Below, one piece after another: positions 56,294-63,722 of a stretch of 64,000 nucleotides of DNA. The stretch comes from Mycobacterium scrofulaceum (GTDB lineage: Bacteria; Actinomycetota; Actinomycetes; Mycobacteriales; Mycobacteriaceae): NCBI RefSeq assembly GCF_002086735.1, contig NZ_MVIJ01000009.1:1-64000 (forward strand), written 5' to 3'. Position numbers and translations under genes: made by a program. Position 1 is the stretch's first letter; every line of letters begins with the position of its first letter. The notes under the pieces were generated by a model. The model saw only the letters and a program-made list of their open reading frames with translations, did not search any database and was not told where the DNA came from.

Positions 56294-56319
56294 GTTTAAT
56301 AGCGCCGCTGACCGGGTAA
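56294..56319 (+). promoter_or_regulatory. sigma-F-like promoter of the 96-aa gene
   Basis: GTTT (56294-56297), 16-base spacer, GGGTAA (56314-56319). The -10 ends nine bases before ATG 56329, so the transcript would be nearly leaderless. Confidence 0.6.
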
Positions 56320-56328
56320 AAGCGGATC

Positions 56329-56619
56329 ATGGTCGCGCCCGTTTCGTTGCGAGCAGCAAACTATCCAGTCGAGCACGAGCTGGAGTTTCCGGTGCTCGGC
56401 CTCGTCGCCGTGGTGGTCTGGGCGGTCAGCCTGGCGATCGGGTTGGTCGAGCTGCTGCTGGGGCACGAAGGGGTCGCGATCGCGGCGCTGCTGGTGTCCG
56501 TCGTCGCGCCGTGGCTGGGGCTGGCGCTGGCCCATTACCCGGCCGCGGTCAGGCGCTTGCGGCGCGTCGATCCCCGACGGCCGAACTTTTTCGGACCCGC
56601 CGGTGTAACCCGCGCCTGA
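56329..56619 (+). CDS. hypothetical two-helix membrane protein
   Basis: 96 residues with hydrophobic segments at ~22-43 and ~48-68 and a basic C terminus (RRLRRVDPRRPNFFG). No recognised family. The sigma-F-like promoter and neighbours suggest a stress role. Confidence 0.65.
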   Translation: MVAPVSLRAANYPVEHELEFPVLGLVAVVVWAVSLAIGLVELLLGHEGVAIAALLVSVVAPWLGLALAHYPAAVRRLRRVDPRRPNFFGPAGVTRA

Positions 56620-56628
56620 ACGGGGTAC
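56603..56628 (+). promoter_or_regulatory. possible weak sigma-F-like promoter of DUF4193 gene
   Basis: GTGT (56603-56606), 16-base spacer, GGGTAC (56623-56628), with one mismatch in each box. Partly inside the preceding gene; leader about 60 bases. Confidence 0.3.
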
Positions 56629-56695
56629 TGCCTGCGCCAACGGGTGGGTACAGGAAAGTGCGTCAACCCGGGCTCATGAGCAGGAAGGAACCGCC

Positions 56696-56998
56696 ATGCC
56701 GACCGCAAGCGACTATGACGCACGCCGGGTCTCCGACACCGAAACCCAGGACAAATCGGCGATTCGCGAGCTGGCACCAACGCTGCAGGGACCCGCCACC
56801 GCGGTGGTCGACGAGGATCCCAACGACGTGCACTTCTTCGAACTGCCCGGCGCCGACCTGTCCGGTGAGGAGCTGTCGGTGACGGTGATTCCTCAGCAGT
56901 CCGACGAGTTCACCTGCTCCAGCTGCTTTCTGGTGCAGCACCGCAGCCGGTTGCGCAGCTCGAACGCGGGCGTGTCGATCTGCGCCGACTGCGCGTAG
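56696..56998 (+). CDS. DUF4193 zinc-ribbon-like protein
   Basis: 100 residues, soluble. C-terminal CSSCFLVQHRSRL ... ICADCA with two CxxC pairs, and an acidic middle (VDEDPNDVHFFELPGADL), as in the DUF4193 family (for example Rv2699c). AGGAAGGA ribosome site. Function unknown. Confidence 0.82.
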   Translation: MPTASDYDARRVSDTETQDKSAIRELAPTLQGPATAVVDEDPNDVHFFELPGADLSGEELSVTVIPQQSDEFTCSSCFLVQHRSRLRSSNAGVSICADCA

Positions 56999-57040
56999 CG
57001 GCGTCACGGCCGGGCGTGAGTCGTTGGCCCACAGAATGAT

Positions 57041-57613
57041 TCAGGCCTGCGCCCACTCGCGTTCACACACCGCGCAACGCCGGGTGACCATGGCCCAGCC
57101 CGGTTCGTCGCGGGCGGCTACGCGGATCAGGTGGGCGGAGTTGTCGCCGCAGCCGGGGCAGGCGCAGACGGCCCGGTAGGCCTGGACGGCCTGGTCCGCC
57201 ATCAGGCGCAGATTCTCCGCGCGGGAGAACGGCACGATCGCCAGCGGCTCGGGGCGGGGTGGGGGATGCGGATTGTCGAACCACAACAGGCCGCACGTCA
57301 CCGTCGCCACCGCGGTGAAGACTGCCAGGATCATGGTGGGGATGTCCCACGGCCAGTTCGGCGGGATGGGCGTCACCACGAGCACCACCAGCACGCCGCA
57401 GACCAGGGAGCCGACGATGGTGCCGGGTCTGGCGAACCGGTAGCCGCCGATGTTCAGGTCTTCCCACGCCCGGATCTCCTGCTGACGCCGGGCGATCTCC
57501 GCCAGGGTGGGGTGGGTGCGCGGCACCGGCGCCGCGCGATCAGCAAATTCAGTGGACGATCGGCCAACCCGGCGCGGCCCCCCCTGCCCGGACGACGGGC
57601 TCACCAGCGCCAT
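57041..57613 (-). CDS. membrane protein with C-terminal zinc ribbon
   Basis: 190 residues: helices at ~61-78 and ~85-107, then a cytosolic tail with CACPGCGDN and RRCAVCERE, a probable zinc ribbon. ATG 57613 chosen (seven codons downstream of the first Met). Last chromosomal gene before the island. Function unknown. Confidence 0.68.
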   Translation of the reverse strand: MALVSPSSGQGGPRRVGRSSTEFADRAAPVPRTHPTLAEIARRQQEIRAWEDLNIGGYRFARPGTIVGSLVCGVLVVLVVTPIPPNWPWDIPTMILAVFTAVATVTCGLLWFDNPHPPPRPEPLAIVPFSRAENLRLMADQAVQAYRAVCACPGCGDNSAHLIRVAARDEPGWAMVTRRCAVCEREWAQA

Positions 57614-57694
57614 GCGGGAAAAGCTTAATGGCAATGCCGCGACGCCGCAGTGTCAAACTTTGCCGCCGACGTCATGCCAGCTAACACAACTGGG

Positions 57695-57741
57695 TCGGGG
57701 TGGCGGGATTTGAACCCACGGCCTCTTCGTCCCGAACGACG
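57695..57741 (-). other. displaced 3' half of tRNA-Pro(CGG), island attachment site
   Basis: The minus strand reads from the anticodon loop UUCGGGA through GACGAAGAGGCCGUGGG, the T-loop UUCAAAU and the acceptor CACCCCGA. The 5' half is missing; the adjacent bases do not form D-arm or acceptor partner. This is what an element integrated at the anticodon loop leaves at one end. The 250 bp to the next stop codon contain no gene I can support. Confidence 0.75.
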
Positions 57742-57997
57742 GCGACCAGGTGAGATGGCTGACGGGGGCTGATAATGGTTAAAAGTGGATAATGCCTGCT
57801 AAGCAGCGGTTCTCCATCAAGAATCCACAGTCATTAGCAACTGCCGTCCGATGGGAAAACGTACCGGCCTGCGTACTGCATCGGGCGACGATGACAACAT
57901 CCCAGGTGACAGTGACCGACCTCGGAAAGGGCCGCGAGCCTGGCCGCGCCGTTGCGCCGTCCGGTCGCATCAGGCGGGGATGCTTGGGTCCTGCCTT

Positions 57998-58603
57998 TCA
58001 GGGCAGTTGGGTTGAGTCTCGTTTGGCTAACAGTTCTGTCGGGTACGCGTCGTACAGGCGTTTGATTTCGTCTGCGGTCGCCTTGACGGCGCACGTAATC
58101 GGATCGGGTTGGTTTTCACTTTTGACCGATTCGTTCCAAACTTCGACGCCTTCAGCCACAACTTTGAAAACCAGGCGCTCAACGCTGATGTACGCGCTGC
58201 GAAGGGTCTCCGTAGGCAGCGTGGGGGCTAGGACGCGCAGTTTCTGCGCCGCAAGGATTGCTGGTTCGATGAGTGGCCTGGCCGCTTGCCACTCTTCAGT
58301 CGTAATCGGTCTACCCGACCGGACCCGTTCCTCCGCGTACCAGACGAACGACTGAACAGAGGTCGCAGCCGCCAGCAGTGCGTCTTGCGCTTCACGTAGC
58401 TGAGTGATTTCGACATCGCGCCGCCGTTGCGCCGCTTGCAGTTCGGCGCTTTGGCGGTTGACTTGGGCTTGGAGTTCGGCCGCGTAATGAGTTGCGCCTC
58501 GTCCGACATGTGCGCCGACTAATCCGAGGATTCCAGCGAAAATCGCGTTTCCGACTGGGATTCCGATCAATGTCACGATCGGAAACCACACTGTATGGTC
58601 CAT
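57998..58603 (-). CDS. island gene: membrane-anchored coiled-coil protein
   Basis: 201 residues. An N-terminal helix (VWFPIVTLIGIPVGNAIFAGILGLVGA) is followed by a coiled coil (~45-85: AAELQAQVNRQSAELQAAQRRR) and a soluble helical domain. No family recognised. Third of three co-directional unknown genes behind the restriction endonuclease. ATG 58603 rather than TTG 58615. Confidence 0.65.
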   Translation of the reverse strand: MDHTVWFPIVTLIGIPVGNAIFAGILGLVGAHVGRGATHYAAELQAQVNRQSAELQAAQRRRDVEITQLREAQDALLAAATSVQSFVWYAEERVRSGRPITTEEWQAARPLIEPAILAAQKLRVLAPTLPTETLRSAYISVERLVFKVVAEGVEVWNESVKSENQPDPITCAVKATADEIKRLYDAYPTELLAKRDSTQLP

Positions 58604-58706
58604 CGACCTCAGCAACCCGCCAGGCCGCGTCGCCTACGTTCTCGTGTTTTCGACACCGCGATCACAAGCCAACTCCGAGCCGCCGGGGACCGGCGTTGAC
58701 TTGTCA

Positions 58707-59066
58707 CTACGTCACATGCAGACGGCGCTGCACGATCTGCTGGAACCCATCGTCACCCAGCGCGCCGTCGATCTGCATTTCGATCCACGGCTTAACGGTG
58801 TCGGGCCGCAACGCAGTCGTCATATTGTGCTCACCAACGAGACCGAGTTGCTCGTCCAACTCGGTTGTGAGGGCATCCACAATCACTTCTGGCGCTCCCT
58901 CGAGCTTCTGGGCCACGACATCATGCACATCAGCGCGAGTCACGGTGACTCTTGGGAAGTTCTCGATTTCATCGAGGCGCTTACTCAACACCTCGTCGGG
59001 GTTCAGCGACCGGAGTATGTCGATGTAACGATGGCGTGCATCCTGCGGGTTTGCAGCGTGCTTCAT
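58707..59066 (-). CDS. island gene: small soluble protein
   Basis: 119 residues, no membrane segment, acidic (DALTTELDEQLGLVGEHN). GAGGTGGGA ribosome site before ATG 59066. The opposite strand also has an open frame (58644-59162), but strand continuity with the neighbours and the ribosome site favour this one. 17 bp after the membrane-GAF gene. Function unknown. Confidence 0.6.
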   Translation of the reverse strand: MKHAANPQDARHRYIDILRSLNPDEVLSKRLDEIENFPRVTVTRADVHDVVAQKLEGAPEVIVDALTTELDEQLGLVGEHNMTTALRPDTVKPWIEMQIDGALGDDGFQQIVQRRLHVT

Positions 59067-59083
59067 GTGAGTCCCACCTCGCT

Positions 59084-59896
59084 TTATGAGTCCAATATAG
59101 GTGCTGACGGCAAGTCATCGACGATAGCTACAGCAGCGGTTTCAGCGGCGTCGCGGACGTAGTCGGTGTTGAACACCGGTGCTGTTAGCGCCGCGTTGTA
59201 CGGCCTGTCGATTGCTATCACACCGATGATTGAAGCACCGCCCACCGACATGATCGGGACTGCGACGATCTCGGCGTACTTGTGCATGATTCGAACGAAC
59301 TCTTCGTAGGTGAAGTCTGAGCGGTCGTCCGCCGGTAGTAGGTCGAAGTCTTGCCTCGTCGGCTGGGTAACGCCCTGAAAGCGCCCTGCGATTGGCGACC
59401 AGTCCTTGTACTGCCATCGCCGCGTGGCGAGGCAACGACCGATTGCGCCCTTGCCAGACTCCCACGTCACGCTTGAGGGTTGAGGGAGGCCGTTCACCCG
59501 GAAACGCTCGACGCGATGTAGGACGCTCTTGCGGCGAAACGGCCACAGGTGGCGACGCAGAGCGATGTGCTTCTTGACCGTGAAGACACTGACACCAATC
59601 GTCAACACATCGATGCTCGTCGAAGCAGCGGTCACGGCAGCAGCGGCTACACACGCCTTGTATATCCGCGTTCGCGCCTGAAACTTGCGACCCTCGGTCG
59701 CGGCTTGGAACACTCCTCTCGTGTTCGTGATCAGTGTGCCGATCGCAACCACGCCGACCACTACTATCGGGAGCCACGCTGGCTTCTCGTACTTATGAAG
59801 GGAAAGCAGAACCTGCAGTACGAGCAACGCGGCGGCAGCTACGGCCAGAACCAGCTTGAGGGTGATTACTAGCCAACGCGGCAGACGAGGCTTCAC
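59084..59896 (-). CDS. island gene: membrane protein with GAF-like domain
   Basis: 270 residues. Two N-terminal helices (~8-30, ~38-56) and a third hydrophobic part (~83-108), then a C-terminal GAF-like domain (~140-262: GKGAIGRCLATRR, IVAVPIMSVGGASIIGVIAID). GTG start 60 bp behind the endonuclease gene, same strand. A membrane sensor reading a small molecule or nucleotide would fit the fold; this is inference. Confidence 0.7.
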   Translation of the reverse strand: MKPRLPRWLVITLKLVLAVAAAALLVLQVLLSLHKYEKPAWLPIVVVGVVAIGTLITNTRGVFQAATEGRKFQARTRIYKACVAAAAVTAASTSIDVLTIGVSVFTVKKHIALRRHLWPFRRKSVLHRVERFRVNGLPQPSSVTWESGKGAIGRCLATRRWQYKDWSPIAGRFQGVTQPTRQDFDLLPADDRSDFTYEEFVRIMHKYAEIVAVPIMSVGGASIIGVIAIDRPYNAALTAPVFNTDYVRDAAETAAVAIVDDLPSAPILDS

Positions 59897-59956
59897 CGAA
59901 TCCAGCTCCCTTCGAGGTATTTGAGGCGACCATGGCGTAACGCGCCGTCAGCGGTC

Positions 59957-60916
59957 TTAGTCGGCGGGCACACGAATTACCTCGTGTACCAGTTCGTCAA
60001 AGTCCCGAAGACGCTTCTGCCTCATCAGGCGGTTGAACGTTTGGCCCGGAGACCAGCGAGCCGGGTTCCTCCTTCGCTCCGCGACGGCGGCGATCGAGGC
60101 GGCGAGAGCAGACAGGTCGAGGTGATACACGAAGTCAACCGCGCCTGAACCATCGGCCAGAATGCGCAACATAGCTGGTCGAGGCTCGATGGTGATGACG
60201 CCGAAGTGGGGCATCCGACCACGCCGCTGTGAGACCAGCTTGTTTCCCTGTGAGACGCAGTCCTGCGCGCGATCGGTCCTGAGCGACCACTTCGACGACA
60301 GCCCGATCGCAAGCTCATCCAACTCGCCCGCGTGCGGGATCGCCACGGAGACATCGATCCTCAGCAGTGACTCAGTTGGCATCTGCTCGCCCAAGTCGCT
60401 AACGAGTGCGGCTTGCTGGGCGGTGCTTGCAATGAGTCGCTCCAAGTCCCTCTCGATGCGCGAACGCGCCCGACCCAGGTCAGCCGCCCGGACACGCTGG
60501 CTGAGATCTGCAACAGTCGGCCCCAGGTCTTGAAAAGTTCTTCTGAACTGAGGAAACACATCCAGGTGCTGGTACTGAGCGAACTCATACGCATGCCTCC
60601 CACGCTCGATGCGTAGCTCAGGACGCAGAGGTTTCAGGTGCTCGACGATCTGCTCTTCCAGCTCGTTACCTGGATCGGCTGGGGCGATTTTGTCCCGCGA
60701 CACTCCGAGCGTGTCCAACAACGCCCGTCCAAGTTCAACCGACAGAGGGTCGTGCGCGTCTGACATGTTTGGTTTGTCTGACGGCGTGTCAGGCTGACGC
60801 TCAACAGGGCGGTAGCCGCAGAGCGCGTATGTGAACGGGGCGGGCATCTGCTCGACATTGCCGGCAATGCCGGCAAGTCGAGCGTGTGACACGTCTGCTC
60901 CGAGAGAAAACTTCAC
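59957..60916 (-). CDS. NgoMIV-family type II restriction endonuclease
   Basis: 319 residues from GTG 60916, or 269 from ATG 60766. Core matches NgoMIV: GNELE (E87), RIDVSV (D188), SSKWSLRTDR with Ser207-Ser208-Lys209 and the DNA-reading R213, D215, R216 at the NgoMIV spacing, then GRMPHFGVITIEP. NgoMIV cuts GCCGGC as a tetramer. The fourth acidic metal residue (E201 of NgoMIV, from memory) is Gln223 here. 97 bp downstream of the methyltransferase, same strand. Confidence 0.85.
   Translation of the reverse strand: MKFSLGADVSHARLAGIAGNVEQMPAPFTYALCGYRPVERQPDTPSDKPNMSDAHDPLSVELGRALLDTLGVSRDKIAPADPGNELEEQIVEHLKPLRPELRIERGRHAYEFAQYQHLDVFPQFRRTFQDLGPTVADLSQRVRAADLGRARSRIERDLERLIASTAQQAALVSDLGEQMPTESLLRIDVSVAIPHAGELDELAIGLSSKWSLRTDRAQDCVSQGNKLVSQRRGRMPHFGVITIEPRPAMLRILADGSGAVDFVYHLDLSALAASIAAVAERRRNPARWSPGQTFNRLMRQKRLRDFDELVHEVIRVPAD
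60860..60874. promoter_or_regulatory. paired GCCGGC sites at the endonuclease 5' end
   Basis: GCCGGC at 60860-60865 and 60869-60874, inside the direct repeat TGCCGGCAA. By my reading these are the only two GCCGGC sites between 57.75 and 64 kb. They lie between the two possible start codons of the endonuclease, that is, in its promoter if translation starts at 60766. Confidence 0.55.
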
Positions 60917-61013
60917 GGCGAACTTGTCGGCTCCTCAGTCGAACCGACCGTCGCAGCGCAAGGTTAGGTAGTCCGATACCCGCGAACCTTCTGGCACGTC
61001 CAGAACCGACCGG

Positions 61014-62111
61014 TCACCCAAGACAGCGGCGAATGTGCTTCGCAACAGCCGACGCTAGGCCGACCGGAACGGCGTTTCCGATCTGTTTGGCTATCTCGAT
61101 CTTCGACCCGCACCACAGGTAGCTTTCCGGGAAGTCCTGTAGTTGTGCGGCCTCAAGGTGAGTGATGACACGGTTGACGCGGCGCCGGGCGTTGGCACGA
61201 TCCCATTGCGGGTGGAGGTACTGGCCCTTTTCAGGCTTGAAGAACTCGGTACGAATGGTTAGCGACGGCGCGTCCCAGCGCATGCGGCCCATAACATCGG
61301 TCGTGCCCGTCGGCTTGTTGCGCCAGCAGTCGGGAAGCAACTCATCTGGCAGGTCGAAGCGGCCCCCGCCAGGAGGGATGCAGTCGTAGCGCAGCAGTGA
61401 TAGCTCGCGAGGATTCCGCCCGAAGTGCAAGTCAAGCCACTTGAACTGGCCGGGAACATCCTCGCCGAAGTAGGTTGTCCGAGCTTCCGGCAGCGAGGTT
61501 GTCACAGGACGTTCTGGAAGCTTGCCGATGCGGTCGCGCACTGTCACCCAAGGCTTGAGCCGACCAGCCGCTACCCGCGCATGCGTAGGTTTCGGTAACT
61601 CAATGCGCCCGACTCGCGATCCGACGACGATTGTGCGCGGACGGCGCTGCGCGACGCCGTAATCAGCAGCCAGCAGCACGTTGTGCGACAGTTCATAATC
61701 GCGGATCATGCCGCTTCGTGCTTCGTGTAGCAGCAGTTGGAACTCGGTGCTGCTTTTGAAGCGGTCGACGTTCTCGATGACGAAGACTTTGGGGCGCACC
61801 CGCTCGACGACCTGCAGGTAGCTCTTCCAGAGTTGGTTACGCGGATCGTTAACATCGCGACTTCCAAGGTTGGAAAAGCCCTGGCATGGCGGCCCTCCGA
61901 TGACGATGTCGGCTTTCGGTAGGTCCGACTTGAGCCGATCGTTGATGTCGCCCCAGTACGTGTGGTCCTCGCCATAGTTGGCCGCATACGTGGCAGCAGC
62001 GTGCAAGTTCCATTCGACAGCCAGGACGGGCCGAAAGCCATGTCGAACAAACCCCGTCGTCATACCCCCGCACCCGGCGAAGAGATCGATCATCGTCAGG
62101 GTTTTCCTCAC
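61014..62111 (-). CDS. DNA cytosine-5 methyltransferase
   Basis: 365 residues. Motif I DLFAGCGGMTTGF, motif IV GGPPCQGFSNLG with catalytic C76, motif VI ENVDRF, motif VIII AQRRPRTIVVG, IX near APSLTIRTEFF, X QIGNAVPVGLA. The protein begins almost at motif I, so there is no N-terminal regulatory HTH. As partner of an NgoMIV-like enzyme it should modify GCCGGC. GTG start. Confidence 0.93.
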   Translation of the reverse strand: MRKTLTMIDLFAGCGGMTTGFVRHGFRPVLAVEWNLHAAATYAANYGEDHTYWGDINDRLKSDLPKADIVIGGPPCQGFSNLGSRDVNDPRNQLWKSYLQVVERVRPKVFVIENVDRFKSSTEFQLLLHEARSGMIRDYELSHNVLLAADYGVAQRRPRTIVVGSRVGRIELPKPTHARVAAGRLKPWVTVRDRIGKLPERPVTTSLPEARTTYFGEDVPGQFKWLDLHFGRNPRELSLLRYDCIPPGGGRFDLPDELLPDCWRNKPTGTTDVMGRMRWDAPSLTIRTEFFKPEKGQYLHPQWDRANARRRVNRVITHLEAAQLQDFPESYLWCGSKIEIAKQIGNAVPVGLASAVAKHIRRCLG

Positions 62112-62176
62112 GCAAGTGATGTTAGGGAGCTGGACCGACAGATGGGTTCCGGCACGCCGGTCCTACGCTTGGAGCC

Positions 62177-62602
62177 GTGGTCGGATCATGGGCGTCGTCC
62201 GCTGGAGTTCGGGCGAGCATGCAGGCCAACAAGAGCAGGGACACTAAGCCGGAAGTCGCGCTTCGCTCAGCGGTCCACGCCCTCGGGCTTCGCTACAGGG
62301 TCTCGACACAGCCGATCAAGGGACTGCGGCGCACCGCCGACTTGGTCTTCCCTCGGGCACGGGTTGCGGTCTTCCTCGACGGTTGCTTCTGGCACGGTTG
62401 CCCTGAACACCACACAGTCGCGGTCACTAACGCGAAGTACTGGTCGGATAAGGTTGTGGAGAACAAGTCGCGTGATCGGGACACAGACCAGCGGCTCAAC
62501 GAAGCTGGCTGGGTGAGCCTCCGGATCTGGGAACACGAGGACCCTTACGAGGCGGCCTTGCGTGTTCGTGACGTCGTGACACGTCGCCTCAGAGTCCGCT
62601 AA
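62177..62602 (+). CDS. vsr: very short patch repair endonuclease Vsr
   Basis: 141 residues. MQANKSRDTKPEVALRSAVHALG is the family start; catalytic Asp in TADLVFP and His in GCFWHGCPEHH. It nicks at T:G mismatches created by deamination of 5-methylcytosine, so it protects the methylated sites. Divergent from the methyltransferase, 65 bp apart. GTG 62177 with GGAG close upstream. Confidence 0.9.
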   Translation: MVGSWASSAGVRASMQANKSRDTKPEVALRSAVHALGLRYRVSTQPIKGLRRTADLVFPRARVAVFLDGCFWHGCPEHHTVAVTNAKYWSDKVVENKSRDRDTDQRLNEAGWVSLRIWEHEDPYEAALRVRDVVTRRLRVR

Positions 62603-62639
62603 GCCACGTAGCCCCGACACCGACATGGCGCTACGACCG

Positions 62640-62933
62640 CTAACGCTCGAAGTTCCCATAGCCCTCGAGCGCGTAGACAGGCACACCCCCGAAAATGCCC
62701 ACGGCGGGGAATACGAATCGCTCGGTGTAGGAATCGTGGATTAGCGCCCCGTCGCCCTCGATCACCGTGTCAGGTCCCATCATCCAGTTCTCGACATAGC
62801 GGCGGAACGCCTCAGCCGTGACAACGGGGACGCTGTCGAGAAAGCCCACAGCGAGAAGCCAAGCGTCAGGGTCTCCCGCGATGTCTGAGCGGACGCTATC
62901 GCCGGTCCATTCGATGCCTTTGATGCCAGTCAT
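62640..62933 (-). CDS. island hypothetical protein
   Basis: 97 residues, soluble, no recognised family (DSVPVVTAEAFRRYVENWM; ALIHDSYTERFVFPAVG). CGGAG ribosome site before ATG 62933. Convergent with vsr. Function unknown. Confidence 0.55.
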   Translation of the reverse strand: MTGIKGIEWTGDSVRSDIAGDPDAWLLAVGFLDSVPVVTAEAFRRYVENWMMGPDTVIEGDGALIHDSYTERFVFPAVGIFGGVPVYALEGYGNFER

Positions 62934-62997
62934 GATCGCTCCGATTGGGTTTGGTGGCTAGGGGTCATTACAGGGCCTCGACATCGCCGAAGCCAAC

Positions 62998-63144
62998 TCA
63001 CTGCTGGGCATCCCAAGCCAGTACGGCCATTGCGGCGCTGGCGAGGTCCTTGCCCGCGTGCAGCATGTCGTCGGCAGTTGGGCCTCGCCCGTCCCTCCGG
63101 GCCAAGGCAGAGGACAACTGTGCCACCAAGTGGGCGGGGATCAT
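62998..63144 (-). CDS. 48-residue ORF coupled to the serine recombinase
   Basis: Starts at ATG 63144, overlapping the recombinase stop by four bases (ATGA), and ends in DAQQ at 62998. The sequence is helical and soluble: MIPAHLVAQLSSALARRDG, then PTADDMLHAGKDLASA. The coupling argues for a real gene. It could be an accessory factor; no homology is claimed. Confidence 0.5.
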   Translation of the reverse strand: MIPAHLVAQLSSALARRDGRGPTADDMLHAGKDLASAAMAVLAWDAQQ

Positions 63145-63722
63145 TTGTCGGCCACCTTCCGGTCGAGCCGCGCACGGGTGTTGTAGATCGTGGCCCTGCT
63201 GACGCCGTACTCGCGGGCCAGCGCCGAGGCCGACTCACCTTTGGTCAACCGCTGAGCAACCGCGTCGGCCTGGTCGTCGCTCAGCGATGGGACACGGCCC
63301 TTGTAGATGCCCTTGGTCTTGGCGATGGCAATGCCCTCCTTCTGGCGCTCTAAGAGCAGGGCGCGTTCGAACTCGGCCACGGCGCCCATGACCGACAGCA
63401 TCAGCGTCGCGCACGGGTCGCTGGTATCGCCAAACGTCAGGCCCTCCTTGGCGAACCGAACCCGGACGCCCTTGGCCGTGAGTGCGTCGACGGTCTGACG
63501 GAGATCGACCAGCGACCGGGCTAGTCTGTCCATGCTGTGAACCACTAGTTCGTCGCCCTGGCGCACATACGTCAGGCACTCGGTTAGCGCGGGCCGATTG
63601 GTGTCCTTCCCGCTGGCGTGGTCGGTGAAAACTTTGTCCAGGTGAAGCCCGTCTAACTGGCGGTCGGTGTTTTGATCGACCGTGCTGACCCGCACGTAGC
63701 CAATGGTCTGGCCCGCACTCAT
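63141..63722 (-). CDS. serine recombinase (Tn3 resolvase/invertase type)
   Basis: 193 residues. Catalytic serine S13 in IGYVRVSTVDQNTDRQ; SMDRLARSLVDL and GAVAEFERALLLERQKEG follow; C-terminal HTH DAVAQRLTKGESASALAREYGVSRATIYN. GAGGAGGG ribosome site at ATG 63722; the frame extends further upstream. Small resolvase, not a large integrase, so it is unlikely to be the enzyme that inserted the island at tRNA-Pro. The 278 bp to the window end hold no gene I can support. Confidence 0.92.
   Translation of the reverse strand: MSAGQTIGYVRVSTVDQNTDRQLDGLHLDKVFTDHASGKDTNRPALTECLTYVRQGDELVVHSMDRLARSLVDLRQTVDALTAKGVRVRFAKEGLTFGDTSDPCATLMLSVMGAVAEFERALLLERQKEGIAIAKTKGIYKGRVPSLSDDQADAVAQRLTKGESASALAREYGVSRATIYNTRARLDRKVADK

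Noticed and set aside
58644..59162. 172-codon plus-strand frame opposite the 119-residue island gene
   Set aside because: All neighbouring genes from 57998 to 62111 are on the minus strand and the minus frame has a good ribosome site; the plus frame has none. Not fully excluded.
62930..63238. 102-codon minus-strand frame overlapping the recombinase end
   Set aside because: It overlaps the recombinase and the coupled 48-residue ORF in another frame and is Arg/Pro-rich like other shadows.
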